This document shows positions 33,300 to 41,870 of a DNA stretch of 64,000 nucleotides, one piece after another. The notes beneath the pieces were generated by a model. It saw nothing but the letters and a program-made list of their open reading frames with translations, was not told where the DNA came from and made no database searches. A program made the position numbers and the translations under genes. Source of the stretch: DATEMU01 sp964414585 (GTDB lineage Bacteria; Planctomycetota; Phycisphaerae; UBA1845; UTPLA1); contig CAYPXR010000041.1 in NCBI GenBank assembly GCA_964414585.1, positions 1 through 64,000 of the forward strand. The letters are read 5' to 3'. Each line of letters opens with the position of its first letter. Position 1 is the first letter of the stretch.

Positions 33300-35426
33300 A
33301 TGATGAAGTGGTTTCGTACGCATACCAAGCAGATCATGGCCTTTCTCGTTCTCGTGGCCATGTTCTCGTTTGTGGGCGGGTCAGCGCTGGTCAAGGCGTT
33401 GTCGCCGGATCCTTCCAAAGAGCCGTTTGGAACGGCCTTCGGAAAAGAATTCAATTATCGCGCCATTCATGAAGCGCAGCGCGACGTCCACGTCCTGGAA
33501 ATTGTTTCCATGCGATCGCCCGCGGCCAAGGCGCAATACGGCGAGATGTGGCAATGCGGCCGCAAGGACCTCACGGTCCAGCACTGGTACCTCCTGGGAC
33601 TCGAGGCCGAACGCGCCGGGATTCAGGTGTCCGACAAGGAAATCGACGACCAGATGCAAGCCCTGCCGGCGAATTTGCTGGAACACCTCCGGACCAGCCC
33701 TGACCGCATCACGCCGGCGGATATCCGCCAGGCCCTTGAACGCCAAATGGCCATCGAAAAGAACAGCCGCCGGGTCACGAACGCGGCGATTCCCTCGGAA
33801 AGCCAGATCCGCCACTTCGTCCGCGATACGGAAGACAAGGTGAAAGTGCGGCTCGTCCCGCTCGACGCCGAAAAATTCATCGATGAAAAAGAGCCGGTCA
33901 GCGAAGCGGAATTGAAGGCGCAATTTGACAAGTACAAGAGCGCGGACCCGTCCAAGGATGAGAGCGGGTTTGGGTACCAGTTTCCGCAACGAGTGAAATT
34001 GCAATACGTCGTCGCCGAAATTCCACAGATCGCCGCCGGCGTGGAGATTTCGCAGGATGCGATTCGGTCCACCTGGAAAGCCAATAAGTCCAAGTACAAG
34101 AAAGTGATTTACGTCAATCCGCCCACCAGCGCGCCGGCGCCGGTGACGAGCGGACCGGCCTCACAGCCTGAAAAGCCGAAGCCTGAGCCGAAGACGGTGG
34201 AGAAAAGTTTCAGCGAGGCCCAGGCGGATGTGGAACGGGACCTTCGACAAAAGGCCGCCCAGCAGGCCGCCGATCAGGCCATGCGCAAGATTCAAAGCCA
34301 ATTGCAAAAGCCCTGGCTGGGTGAAAAGACGGACGCCTCGGGCTACAAGCCGATCCCTTCGGCCGCAAAGGAGCCCCAGGCGATGAAGGCGGTTTGCGAT
34401 CGAATCGCCGCCGAGTTCAAAATCCCGATGGAGTACGGTGAAACCCCGCTCGTTTCACAAGAAGAGTTGTCCAAGCTTCCCAGGATCGGCGGCACGGCCC
34501 TGGCGGGTGGTGCGGCCGGCGCCGGTGGCGGCGAAAACCTGCGAATCGAAGAGTACGCGTTCCGGAACCCGCTTTTCTATAAGCATGCCGCGGGAACGGA
34601 AACGTTGCCGAGCCTCCAATTGTTCCAGGTTCCCGAGGCGCCGTTGTCGGATGCCATGCAATTTCAATCGATCACGATGCCGGCGAGCAAACTGGTCTTA
34701 TTCCGCGTCATTGAGGCTAGAGAGTCCGAATCGCCCGCCTCCGTTGACGATGTCCGCGCCGCCGTGCAACACGATGTTCGTCTTCTGAAGGCATTCTCCA
34801 AAATCGAGCCGACCGCGAAAGAGCTTCTTGCGGCGGGCGAGCGACTGGGGATTGAAAAGGCGATGGACCTTTTCCCCGATCTCAAGGAAAAGCGCGACGC
34901 CACCGTGATCACGCCGCCGCCCTTCGCGCGCATGACGAACCAATTCGCCGCGCGAATGCGCCAAAAGACCTCCATCGGGGAGCCGATGATGGTGCCCTCC
35001 AATGTCCCGGGTGTCGGAACTTCAAAGGAATTCATTGACGCCTGTTTCGACATGACCGCGCCGGGCTGGAAGCCTCCGGCGATGGAGCTTCCTAAGACCG
35101 ATCGAACGCAGGCCGCGACCACGCGCCCGGCCATGGAACCGGCGCCCAAGGTCCAATTGGTCTCGCTGCCGAAGGCGCACAAATGGGTCGTCGTCGAATT
35201 GACCGGCACGGAACCGGTGGATGAGGGCAAGTACGAGTCCCAGTTTCGTCAGATGGCCTACTACAGCCTGATGACCGAGCGCGGCATGGCTCTGCGCGAC
35301 CATTGGTTCCAACCGGAGGACGTGGAGAAACGATGCGGCTTCCATCGGCTGGGCGGCGACGACGGCTTGTCGCCGGTCCACGGCGTCGGCGCCGACGGTC
35401 ACGCGCCACCCTCACCTTATTTCTAG
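33300..35426 (+). CDS. PpiD/SurA-like membrane-anchored periplasmic chaperone
   Basis: 708 aa from ATG 33300, preceded by AAGGAG at 33285-33290. The N-terminus (MMKWFRTHTKQIMAFLVLVAMFSFVGG) is a signal anchor as in PpiD. Residues about 50-190 resemble the SurA N-terminal chaperone region (HWYLLGLEAERAGIQVSDKEI, DIRQALERQMAIEKN). Then VSEAELKAQFDKYK and a VKLQYVVAEI strand resemble the PpiD stalk. A Pro/Ala-rich linker and helical regions follow. I do not see a clear parvulin rotamase domain, so it may be a chaperone without prolyl isomerase activity. It probably helps outer-membrane proteins fold in the periplasm. Confidence 0.65.
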   Translation: MMKWFRTHTKQIMAFLVLVAMFSFVGGSALVKALSPDPSKEPFGTAFGKEFNYRAIHEAQRDVHVLEIVSMRSPAAKAQYGEMWQCGRKDLTVQHWYLLGLEAERAGIQVSDKEIDDQMQALPANLLEHLRTSPDRITPADIRQALERQMAIEKNSRRVTNAAIPSESQIRHFVRDTEDKVKVRLVPLDAEKFIDEKEPVSEAELKAQFDKYKSADPSKDESGFGYQFPQRVKLQYVVAEIPQIAAGVEISQDAIRSTWKANKSKYKKVIYVNPPTSAPAPVTSGPASQPEKPKPEPKTVEKSFSEAQADVERDLRQKAAQQAADQAMRKIQSQLQKPWLGEKTDASGYKPIPSAAKEPQAMKAVCDRIAAEFKIPMEYGETPLVSQEELSKLPRIGGTALAGGAAGAGGGENLRIEEYAFRNPLFYKHAAGTETLPSLQLFQVPEAPLSDAMQFQSITMPASKLVLFRVIEARESESPASVDDVRAAVQHDVRLLKAFSKIEPTAKELLAAGERLGIEKAMDLFPDLKEKRDATVITPPPFARMTNQFAARMRQKTSIGEPMMVPSNVPGVGTSKEFIDACFDMTAPGWKPPAMELPKTDRTQAATTRPAMEPAPKVQLVSLPKAHKWVVVELTGTEPVDEGKYESQFRQMAYYSLMTERGMALRDHWFQPEDVEKRCGFHRLGGDDGLSPVHGVGADGHAPPSPYF

Positions 35427-35447
35427 TTCTCACGATCCGCGAGTGAA

Positions 35448-35840
35448 TTAGGGCTGGCGGACGATGGCGACCGGCCTGCGGTTCTCATCCACGGAAACGT
35501 AGACGATCTCGGCGGACGTCACCGGCACGCGGCGAGAGGGTGAATCCCACCGGTCGGCCTCGACGGAAACTCGCACGCGAATCGACGTCCGGCCGACCGT
35601 CACCAATTCGGTGTAAAAACTCAGCACATCCCCGACGTAAACCGGCTGCTTGAATTCGACGCGGTCCATCGCCACGGTCACGACGTGGCTGCAACCCGTC
35701 TTGCGGGCTTCGATCGCCCCGGCCTGATCGAGGTACGACAGAATCACTCCGCCGAAGATCGTCCCATGCGCGTTCGTATCTCGCGGCATCATCATGACGC
35801 GAATGGCGGGTTCATGTCCTGTGGATCCGGCATGGCTCAT
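35448..35840 (-). CDS. Hotdog-fold acyl-CoA thioesterase, YciA/ACOT-like
   Basis: 130 aa from ATG 35840 (MSHAGSTGHEPAIRV); a GTG at 35894 would add 18 residues. The core has MPRDTNAHGTIFGGVILSYLDQAG, the N-x-x-G-x-x-FGG...D pattern of YciA-type thioesterases, followed by TVAMDRVEFKQPVYVGDVLSFYTE and an AEIVYVSVDENRRPV C-terminal strand. It hydrolyses fatty acyl-CoA. The neighbouring lipid synthase makes release of its product conceivable, but the family is widespread and the gene is separated by the PpiD-like gene, so this link is speculative. Confidence 0.85.
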   Translation of the reverse strand: MSHAGSTGHEPAIRVMMMPRDTNAHGTIFGGVILSYLDQAGAIEARKTGCSHVVTVAMDRVEFKQPVYVGDVLSFYTELVTVGRTSIRVRVSVEADRWDSPSRRVPVTSAEIVYVSVDENRRPVAIVRQP

Positions 35841-36015
35841 GAGGTGGGTGATTGTAAGGCGAACCTCATTCCAAGACACGGCCCCTTTCAGCACAGATCC
35901 TGGGCGATCAGGAGGATTGCATTTGTCCGCCGATAGAGATAGAAGTTACACGTGCCGTCCCGGGGGGGCGAGGCGGACGATTGCGCGTTGGGAATTTCGC
36001 AAGGAGCGCGAACCG

Positions 36016-36858
36016 ATGGCCGGTGATTCACGTTGTATCGGCGTCTTCGATTCCGGCATCGGCGGTCTGACCGTCGTCCGCGAGCTTCAACGCCGCCTGC
36101 CCAATGAGCGCATCATCTATTTCGGCGACACCGCCCGCGTCCCCTACGGAATCAAGAGCACGCAAACCGTCACCCGCTTCGCCAGGGAAATCTGTGATTT
36201 CCTCCTGCGCTTCGAGCCCAAGATGATCGTCATTGCCTGCAACACCGTCAGCGCGGTCGCGCTCGAAGAATTGGAATCGGTGCTCAGCGTACCGGTCTGC
36301 GGCGTGGTCGATCCCGGTGCGCGGCAGGCGGTGCTCCTGGCCCAGGGCCATACGATCGCGGTGATTGCCACCGAGGCCACGATCTCCTCGGACGCGTATC
36401 GCCGGGCCATGAACCGATACCAGCCGAATACCCGCGTGATCCAGAAGCCCTGCCCGCTCTTCGTGCCTCTCGTGGAAGAAGGGCGGCGCTGCGACGATGC
36501 CATCACCAAAGCCGTCGTCCGCGATTATCTCGAACCGATTTTGCGCCTCGACCCCAAAGTGATGGTGCTGGGCTGCACCCATTACCCGCTTTTGAAGCAG
36601 GCGATCGCGGATTTCGCCGGCCCCGGCGTCAAACTGGTCGATTCCGGCGAGCAGATGGCCAACACGGTCGTCGAGCGGCTGCGATCGAAGGGGGCTCTTG
36701 CCGAAGAAAACTCCGGAGGCAGCCTGACTTGCTACGTCAGCGATAATCCGCAAAGATTTCGCGAACTGGGGCAGCGTTTCCTCGATCACGCCGTCGTGGA
36801 CGTGACGTGGGTTTCGCACGAACAGCTTGTTTCCAATGAACAGGCGACGACGATTTAG
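36016..36858 (+). CDS. murI: Glutamate racemase
   Basis: 280 aa from ATG 36016 with AAGGAGCG just upstream (36001-36008). It makes D-glutamate for peptidoglycan. The first catalytic Cys is in VIACNTVSAVAL and the second in LGCTHYPLLKQAI. The acidic residue is in IGVFDSGIGGLTVV, and FGDTARVPYGIKS is also conserved. The gene reads away from the thioesterase. A lipoprotein gene follows 4 nt after its stop, so the two are likely co-transcribed. Presence of murI with dapF and dapA implies a peptidoglycan wall. Confidence 0.95.
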   Translation: MAGDSRCIGVFDSGIGGLTVVRELQRRLPNERIIYFGDTARVPYGIKSTQTVTRFAREICDFLLRFEPKMIVIACNTVSAVALEELESVLSVPVCGVVDPGARQAVLLAQGHTIAVIATEATISSDAYRRAMNRYQPNTRVIQKPCPLFVPLVEEGRRCDDAITKAVVRDYLEPILRLDPKVMVLGCTHYPLLKQAIADFAGPGVKLVDSGEQMANTVVERLRSKGALAEENSGGSLTCYVSDNPQRFRELGQRFLDHAVVDVTWVSHEQLVSNEQATTI

Positions 36859-36862
36859 CGCG

Positions 36863-37642
36863 ATGGGGCGAACGCGGCACTCCTGCTCTTTCATACTTGT
36901 AGCCATGAGCCTGTCCATGGTGTTTGGCGCGGGCTGCGCATCGTCTCGCGGGGGGAACTGGTTTCACAAACCCAGGACCAGCCGCGATTATCTCGATATG
37001 GCGCTGGAGGCGCCGGGCGCCGACGACCGGCGAAAGGGCGTCATCGGTCTGGCCGCGACTCGCGATGGCAAGAGCGATTGGGCGATGAAAGTCTACGATA
37101 CGGTCGCGCGCACCGATCGCGACGCGATGGTCCGGTGCGCCGCGATCCGCGCCATGGCCCCGGCGGCCGGCGCCGAACAAGTCCCCACGACGCTCAAGCT
37201 GCTCTTAAGTTCGGCGCAGACCATCAAGGACTGCCGTCCCGCGCCAGGACCGGTCCGTTGGGAAGCGTCCAAAGTGCTCCTGGGAATCATTCGAGATTAC
37301 ACCTACCAGGAGTCGCAGCGCGATCAAATCGTCAAGACGCTGTTGAATCGCCTTGCCCGGGATACGGAGCGAAGCGTACGGATGACTTCGATCGAAGCGC
37401 TGTCTTATTTTGCGGAGCGGGACGTTCCTCCGGCCCTGATCGATGTGTTGGGAGAGGACGACTTCGCGCTTCAGCACGCAGCCGAGGAAGCGCTCATCGC
37501 CCTGACCGGCCAGACCCACGATCACGACGCCAAGGCCTGGCGTAAATGGCTGGCCGAGACCAAGGACCCCTTTGCCCAGTCGGGGCAGATCCCGGAAGGC
37601 GCGTCAGCAAAAAAATCGGTCTGGGGCGAATGGCCGTGGTAA
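36863..37642 (+). CDS. HEAT-repeat lipoprotein
   Basis: 259 aa from ATG 36863; an ATG at 36836 overlapping murI is an alternative. The N-terminus (SFILVAMSLSMVFGAGC) is a lipoprotein signal with Cys after GAG. Residues about 55-230 are helical repeats of HEAT type (DRDAMVRCAAIRAMAPAAG, ERSVRMTSIEALSYF, DDFALQHAAEEALIALTGQ). HEAT arrays usually bind proteins. The last stretch (AKAWRKWLAETKDPFAQ) resembles planctomycete relatives with a DPF motif. No enzyme signature is seen. It is downstream of murI and converges with dprA across an inverted repeat. Confidence 0.7.
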   Translation: MGRTRHSCSFILVAMSLSMVFGAGCASSRGGNWFHKPRTSRDYLDMALEAPGADDRRKGVIGLAATRDGKSDWAMKVYDTVARTDRDAMVRCAAIRAMAPAAGAEQVPTTLKLLLSSAQTIKDCRPAPGPVRWEASKVLLGIIRDYTYQESQRDQIVKTLLNRLARDTERSVRMTSIEALSYFAERDVPPALIDVLGEDDFALQHAAEEALIALTGQTHDHDAKAWRKWLAETKDPFAQSGQIPEGASAKKSVWGEWPW

Positions 37643-37650
37643 TTAGAAAT

Positions 37651-37715
37651 GACGAATTACGAATGACGAAAGGCAGAAAAAGCGAGCGTTTCCTTTCGTA
37701 ATTCGTAATTCGTCA
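37651..37715. repeat. Inverted pair of KACGAAT heptamer repeats between convergent genes
   Basis: Left arm 37651-37672 (GACGAAT, TACGAAT, GACGAAAG). Right arm 37693-37715 is the complement (CTTTCGT, AATTCGT, AATTCGT, CA). The dprA stop codon TGA (37713-37715) is the outer end of the right arm. It may act as a two-way terminator. Confidence 0.85.
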
Positions 37716-38867
37716 CTTGTCCTTTGAACCGGCCCGTTCATAAAGGTCGCCCGGCAATCGTCGGACAATTCCTTTGAGCTGAAGGCTCGTCAACACCGCC
37801 GCCACGCGGGCGGGGGGCAACCCCGATCCTTCGCATAATCCCTCAATCGGCAGGGGTTCGTCCGCAATCACAGCGAGCAAGTTTCGCTCCGTATCGTCGA
37901 GGGGCAGCGACTGTCGCTGGATGACTTGCCCTTGTTCTTCCGTCGCCCCGAGAGTCCCCAGAAGCGCGGCGCCGGCCTCGCCGAGTTCTTGCAGGATGTC
38001 GGGCAAACCCGAGACGAGCTTGGCGGCCCCCGTCTTGATGAGATCGTTGCAGCCTTCGGCGGAGGCCGTGTCGATGCGGCCGGGCACCGCAAAGACTTCG
38101 CGGTTGTATTCCGACGCCAGACGGGCGGAGATGAGTGCGCCGCTTCGTCGCGCGGCCTCAACAACCAGAACGCCCAGGGATAGTCCGGCGATAATGCGAT
38201 TTCGCGGAGGGAAATTCTTGGAATCCGGCCCGACGGACATCGGCAGTTCGCTCAACAAGGCACCGAAACCACGAATCTTTTCCGCGAGCTCGCCGGATTC
38301 GGGTGGATAGAGATGACACAAACCGCAGCCGAGGACGGCGATCGTCCGACCGCCGGCCGCAAGCGCCCCGCGATGCGCGAAGCTGTCGACGCCCCGCGCC
38401 ATGCCGGAGACGATGGTCAGACCCGCATTCGCGGCCAGCGCGGCAAATCGCTCGGCCTGCTCTGCGCCGTATCGCGAGCAATGGCGCGAACCGACGATTC
38501 CCAGGGCCAGCGCGTCTTCGCGCGCCAGCGTTCCTTTGACGTACAGACACGCCGGCGGGTCGTCGATCTTCTTCAAGGCTGCGGGATAATCATCGTCGTC
38601 CAGGCACAATATTCGAACGCCGTTTCGGCCCGCCAGCTCTATTTCCTCGGTTACGTTGGCCGCGTCCCGACCGCGGGCGATGTTGTCGGCGACTTTGCGG
38701 CCGATCTTGTCCACGTCGGTCAATCGTTGGACGCTCGCGCCGAGTACGGCGTCGATGCCACCCAATTCGCGCAGGAGATTCGCGAATCGGATCGGCCCGA
38801 CGTCCTCGCAAAGGTGCAGGCGCAGGTATTTTTCAGCCAGGGGACTGGCCACGCCGCTGGACGACAT
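37713..38867 (-). CDS. dprA: DNA-processing protein DprA/Smf
   Basis: 384 aa from ATG 38867 (MSSSGVASPLAEKYLRLHL). Upstream in-frame codons are not gene-like. The N-terminal helix-hairpin-helix region is DVGPIRFANLLRELGG. The Rossmann core holds LGIVGSRHCSRYGAEQAERFA, TIVSGMARGVDSFAHRGAL, AVLGCGL, NFPPRNRIIAGLS and EVFAVPGRID. The C-terminal winged helix (LPIEGLCEGSGLPPARVAAVL) is present. DprA protects incoming single-stranded DNA and loads RecA in natural transformation. No com genes are near. Confidence 0.93.
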   Translation of the reverse strand: MSSSGVASPLAEKYLRLHLCEDVGPIRFANLLRELGGIDAVLGASVQRLTDVDKIGRKVADNIARGRDAANVTEEIELAGRNGVRILCLDDDDYPAALKKIDDPPACLYVKGTLAREDALALGIVGSRHCSRYGAEQAERFAALAANAGLTIVSGMARGVDSFAHRGALAAGGRTIAVLGCGLCHLYPPESGELAEKIRGFGALLSELPMSVGPDSKNFPPRNRIIAGLSLGVLVVEAARRSGALISARLASEYNREVFAVPGRIDTASAEGCNDLIKTGAAKLVSGLPDILQELGEAGAALLGTLGATEEQGQVIQRQSLPLDDTERNLLAVIADEPLPIEGLCEGSGLPPARVAAVLTSLQLKGIVRRLPGDLYERAGSKDK

Positions 38868-38907
38868 GGCGGGGATTGTAATAAGGCGCGTGAGAAACGA
38901 AACGGCG

Positions 38908-39363
38908 TCAGGCGGTCGCGGGAACGGCGAAGACTTCGTCGATCGGCTGGCGGTTCTGGAAGCCGGCGCCGACCTCGTGCCAGTACTCAATTCTCGCTTC
39001 ACCGAGCCGCCAACAGAGTTCGACGACGCGGCCTTCGCGGACCGCGGCAAAGTCGATCAGGCCGAGCCGCCAGTCCTTGATTTCACAGCCGACAGCGGCC
39101 AATTCGCTCGTCAGTTCGCGGAGCTTGTCGAGTTCCAATTCGTACTGCCGGCAAAGGCTGGCCTGCTCCTCGCTGCTGACGGAGGGGCGGCGGATGTGGC
39201 AGCGTTCTTCGAGCGAATCGACCTTCTTATATTGCCGAACCATGTCGGCGACGATCCGCTGGACGAGCGGAAGGGTTCGATTGGCATGTTCGAGCGTGAA
39301 GATGCGCGGGGACTTATTCTTGGCGGAGCGCCGCCGGGATTTTGCAACGTCGAAGACTTCCAT
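38908..39363 (-). CDS. DUF2203 family protein
   Basis: 151 aa. It has the family pattern FTLEHANRTLPLVQRIVADM near the N-terminus and LVDF-like block KDWRLGLIDFAAVREGRVVELCWRLGE followed by RIEYWHEVGAGFQNRQPI. The middle is helical. The function of this family is not established. The N-terminus is basic (MEVFDVAKSRRRSAKNK), which could mean nucleic-acid contact, but this is only a guess. It lies 40 nt upstream of dprA on the same strand and may share its transcript. Confidence 0.75.
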   Translation of the reverse strand: MEVFDVAKSRRRSAKNKSPRIFTLEHANRTLPLVQRIVADMVRQYKKVDSLEERCHIRRPSVSSEEQASLCRQYELELDKLRELTSELAAVGCEIKDWRLGLIDFAAVREGRVVELCWRLGEARIEYWHEVGAGFQNRQPIDEVFAVPATA

Positions 39364-39626
39364 GGAGGCCTCGCTCTCTATCTGCGCATACCGCGATGGT
39401 GGGTCATCCGTGTTAACCTACAACGTTGAAGTTACCGCGCCGGCGAGGGAGTGTCAATAAACGCAAGGCGGCCTTCGCAACTTTTGTTTGCATTGTGTTG
39501 CGATGCACGCGATCTCGTCGGATCGTCCGCAAAAATCATCATTCGCAAACGTTCATGGGGAGACGCCCTTCATCGCAAGTCGAGCCCGGCGCGGACGAAT
39601 CGCCGGCTCCGGCGGATTACCGGACA
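39364..39626. other. Gene-free stretch
   Basis: 263 nt between the DUF2203 gene and the zinc-ribbon gene. No convincing ORF, tRNA or repeat was seen on either strand. Confidence 0.5.
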
Positions 39627-40205
39627 TTATCCGGCGGGCTTGCCGCCGGCGGCCATCACGGCAAATGACAAAACGACGCACATGAACAAAATCATTAACC
39701 CGCAAATGACGAGCGAAGTGATCGCGGGCCAGCGCGGACGCTCGCGTTTGACCAGCCCGACGATGCCGCAAACGACGGCGATCAATGGCGTTACGCATGA
39801 ACCGAGGATGGACAAGAAGACCACGCCGGATCTTTTTTGGATTTCCTCATTGATTGCCTTGCTCGCATCCTGCGGTCTGGTGTCCGGTGGGAGACTCTTG
39901 AAAATGGAAACTTGGATGCCGATCAGGATCGCAATAATCACCAAGGTGACGGAAACGCTGACGAGCGACGTCCAGCCCAGGACGTTCTTTCTGGGGAGGG
40001 CTTCCGACGCGATGGTCGGCGATGCGGGAGTCGTTGCCACATCGGACGGCGCCGCGATGGGCGGGTTGTCTTGAATCGTCTGGTCCGTCGTCGCCGGGGC
40101 CGTGACGACCTTTCGGCAGTAGGGACACGTCACGGTCTGGTTTGCAAACTCGTCGTCGATTTCGATGGGTTGTCGGCAGGCCACGCAGAAGAATTGGATC
40201 GCCAT
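39627..40205 (-). CDS. Zinc-ribbon membrane protein of unknown function
   Basis: 192 aa from ATG 40205 (MAIQFFCVACRQPIEIDDEF). The N-terminal 35 residues hold two C-x-x-C pairs (CVAC, CPYC) forming a zinc ribbon. A Thr/Pro/Ala-rich linker follows. Then three hydrophobic segments: VLGWTSLVSVSVTLVIIAIL, VVFLSILGSCVTPLIAVVCGIVGLV, and ITSLVICGLMILFMCVVLSF. The last two form a DUF4190-like hairpin. This layout (zinc ribbon plus membrane hairpin) is common in planctomycetes. Its role is not known. Confidence 0.7.
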   Translation of the reverse strand: MAIQFFCVACRQPIEIDDEFANQTVTCPYCRKVVTAPATTDQTIQDNPPIAAPSDVATTPASPTIASEALPRKNVLGWTSLVSVSVTLVIIAILIGIQVSIFKSLPPDTRPQDASKAINEEIQKRSGVVFLSILGSCVTPLIAVVCGIVGLVKRERPRWPAITSLVICGLMILFMCVVLSFAVMAAGGKPAG

Positions 40206-40335
40206 CGGGTTCCTTTGGAATCGGTCCAGTCGGCGGCGGCAAGCACCCGTGCCGCCGGGCAGGAGGGACATCCTACAGGATGGTCGGGCGAATGCGAAAG
40301 GTCGGCGGGTGACGGGTTCAGACGGGCCATACCTG

Positions 40336-41703
40336 CTATCTTGAGCCAAGGAGGCTCAGCGCCAGCGACGTCATGCACCGGACCCCGGTTCGAAGCGTCG
40401 GCTCGACATCCACTTGAAACTTGGCCGAATGAACCGTCGGCAGCGGCTCGCCGCCGGGCTTCTGCGACGCTTCAAATCGCTTCGGCTCCACGACGCCGAT
40501 GACGAACATGAATCCCGGCACGCCGAGCGTCTTGGCATAGACGCCGAAATCCTCGCCGCCCATGCTCGGGGGACGTTGGAGGACATTCTCTTCGCCGAGC
40601 ACCTGCTGGAAGACTTCGACCGCGTGGGCCGTCAGATTGGGGTCGTTGTACGCCGCCGGTGTGAACTCCTGATCGCGCACGACCACGTCGGGATCTCTGG
40701 GGCAGCCCATCGCCCGCGCGGTTTCGACGGTAATCCGCTTGATGGAATCGAGCACCTCCCTGCGAACGTTGTCGGTAAAGGAACGGACCGTCAATTGCAG
40801 CTTCGCCTCGTCGGGGATGATGTTGTGCTTCGTCCCGGCGTGGAAGGAGCCGACGGTGACGACGGCCTGGTCGAGCGGATTGATGCGCCGGCTGACGATC
40901 GTCTGCAATTCGGTGATCACGTGCGCGGCGGTCACAATGGCGTCGATCGCCCCGTGCGGGTAGGCCCCGTGTCCGCCCTTGCCGTGGATGGTGATGTCGA
41001 CCGAATCAACGTTGGCCCAGACCCAGCCGGAGGTGTAGCCGACGGTCCCGGATTTCATCTCATGGTTGACGTGCAGAGCGATGCAATCGTCCGGCTTCGG
41101 AACTTTTTTGAAGAGACCGTCCTCGATCATCCTCCGCGCGCCTTCGCCGGTTTCCTCCGCGGGCTGGGCAATGAAAACGACCGTCCCTTTCCATTGATCC
41201 TTGAGCGCGGCAAGGGTCTGGGCCGTGGCGACGAGGATGGTCTGGTGCATGTCATGGCCGCAGGCGTGCATGACGCCGACGTGCGAGCCGTCGCCGAGTT
41301 CGATCTTGACCTTGCTGGCAAAGGGCAGCCCGGTCTCCTCGATGATGGGCAGCGCGTCGAGATCGCTGCGAATAAGTACTGTCGGCCCATCGCCGTTCTT
41401 GAGCACGCCGGCCACGCCGTAGCCGCCGATGTTAGTCGTCACGTCGAGCCCGAGCTTTTTGAAGGCGTCGGCCACCCGGGCGGAGGATTCTTTTTCCTGG
41501 TTCGAGAGTTCGGGATGGGAGTGGCAAGTTTTGTAGTGGTCGATCCAGGTGTCCAGCGATTTGGCAATCTGCTTGTTCACGCCGGCAATGAGTTCCGCGC
41601 CTGGAGAACTTCGTTTCAGGGTGCCTGTTTGCGGATCACTCGCGTACGATGGAGCGACTGCAGCCAATAGGATCGAAACCCAGGCCAAGCCTCTAATCAT
41701 CAC
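40336..41703 (-). CDS. Exported M20D-type amidohydrolase/carboxypeptidase
   Basis: 455 aa with an N-terminal signal peptide (MMIRGLAWVSILLAAVAPSYA). The M20D (hippurate/IAA-amino-acid hydrolase) metal site is visible: HSHPELSNQEKES, IRSDLDALPIIEETGLPF, HACGHDMHQTILVA, AQPAEETGEGARRMI with the catalytic Glu, LHVNHEMKSGTVGY, and GGEDFGVYAKTLGVPG. The dimerisation domain follows ITIHGKGGHGAYPH. It should release amino acids from N-acyl substrates outside the cytoplasm. The substrate is unknown. It stands alone, divergent from pdxJ. Confidence 0.9.
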   Translation of the reverse strand: MMIRGLAWVSILLAAVAPSYASDPQTGTLKRSSPGAELIAGVNKQIAKSLDTWIDHYKTCHSHPELSNQEKESSARVADAFKKLGLDVTTNIGGYGVAGVLKNGDGPTVLIRSDLDALPIIEETGLPFASKVKIELGDGSHVGVMHACGHDMHQTILVATAQTLAALKDQWKGTVVFIAQPAEETGEGARRMIEDGLFKKVPKPDDCIALHVNHEMKSGTVGYTSGWVWANVDSVDITIHGKGGHGAYPHGAIDAIVTAAHVITELQTIVSRRINPLDQAVVTVGSFHAGTKHNIIPDEAKLQLTVRSFTDNVRREVLDSIKRITVETARAMGCPRDPDVVVRDQEFTPAAYNDPNLTAHAVEVFQQVLGEENVLQRPPSMGGEDFGVYAKTLGVPGFMFVIGVVEPKRFEASQKPGGEPLPTVHSAKFQVDVEPTLRTGVRCMTSLALSLLGSR

Positions 41704-41803
41704 GTTCCTCCTGGCAATTCGTAGATTGCAAGATTGGTTGAACTGATGGCCATCTTCGCGGGCTCATGACAACTTGGCAAGATGAGTTCGTCCTGCGCGT
41801 TCG

Positions 41804-41831
41804 TTGCCGGAAGGCGCCATTCATCTATAAT
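41804..41831 (+). promoter_or_regulatory. Putative promoter of pdxJ
   Basis: TTGCCG (41804-41809) and a perfect TATAAT (41826-41831) with a 16-nt spacer, 40 nt before the pdxJ ATG. Confidence 0.5.
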
Positions 41832-41870
41832 GCAAAGCAGCAGTGGAGTGTCGCAGTTTCGCAGACAAGT

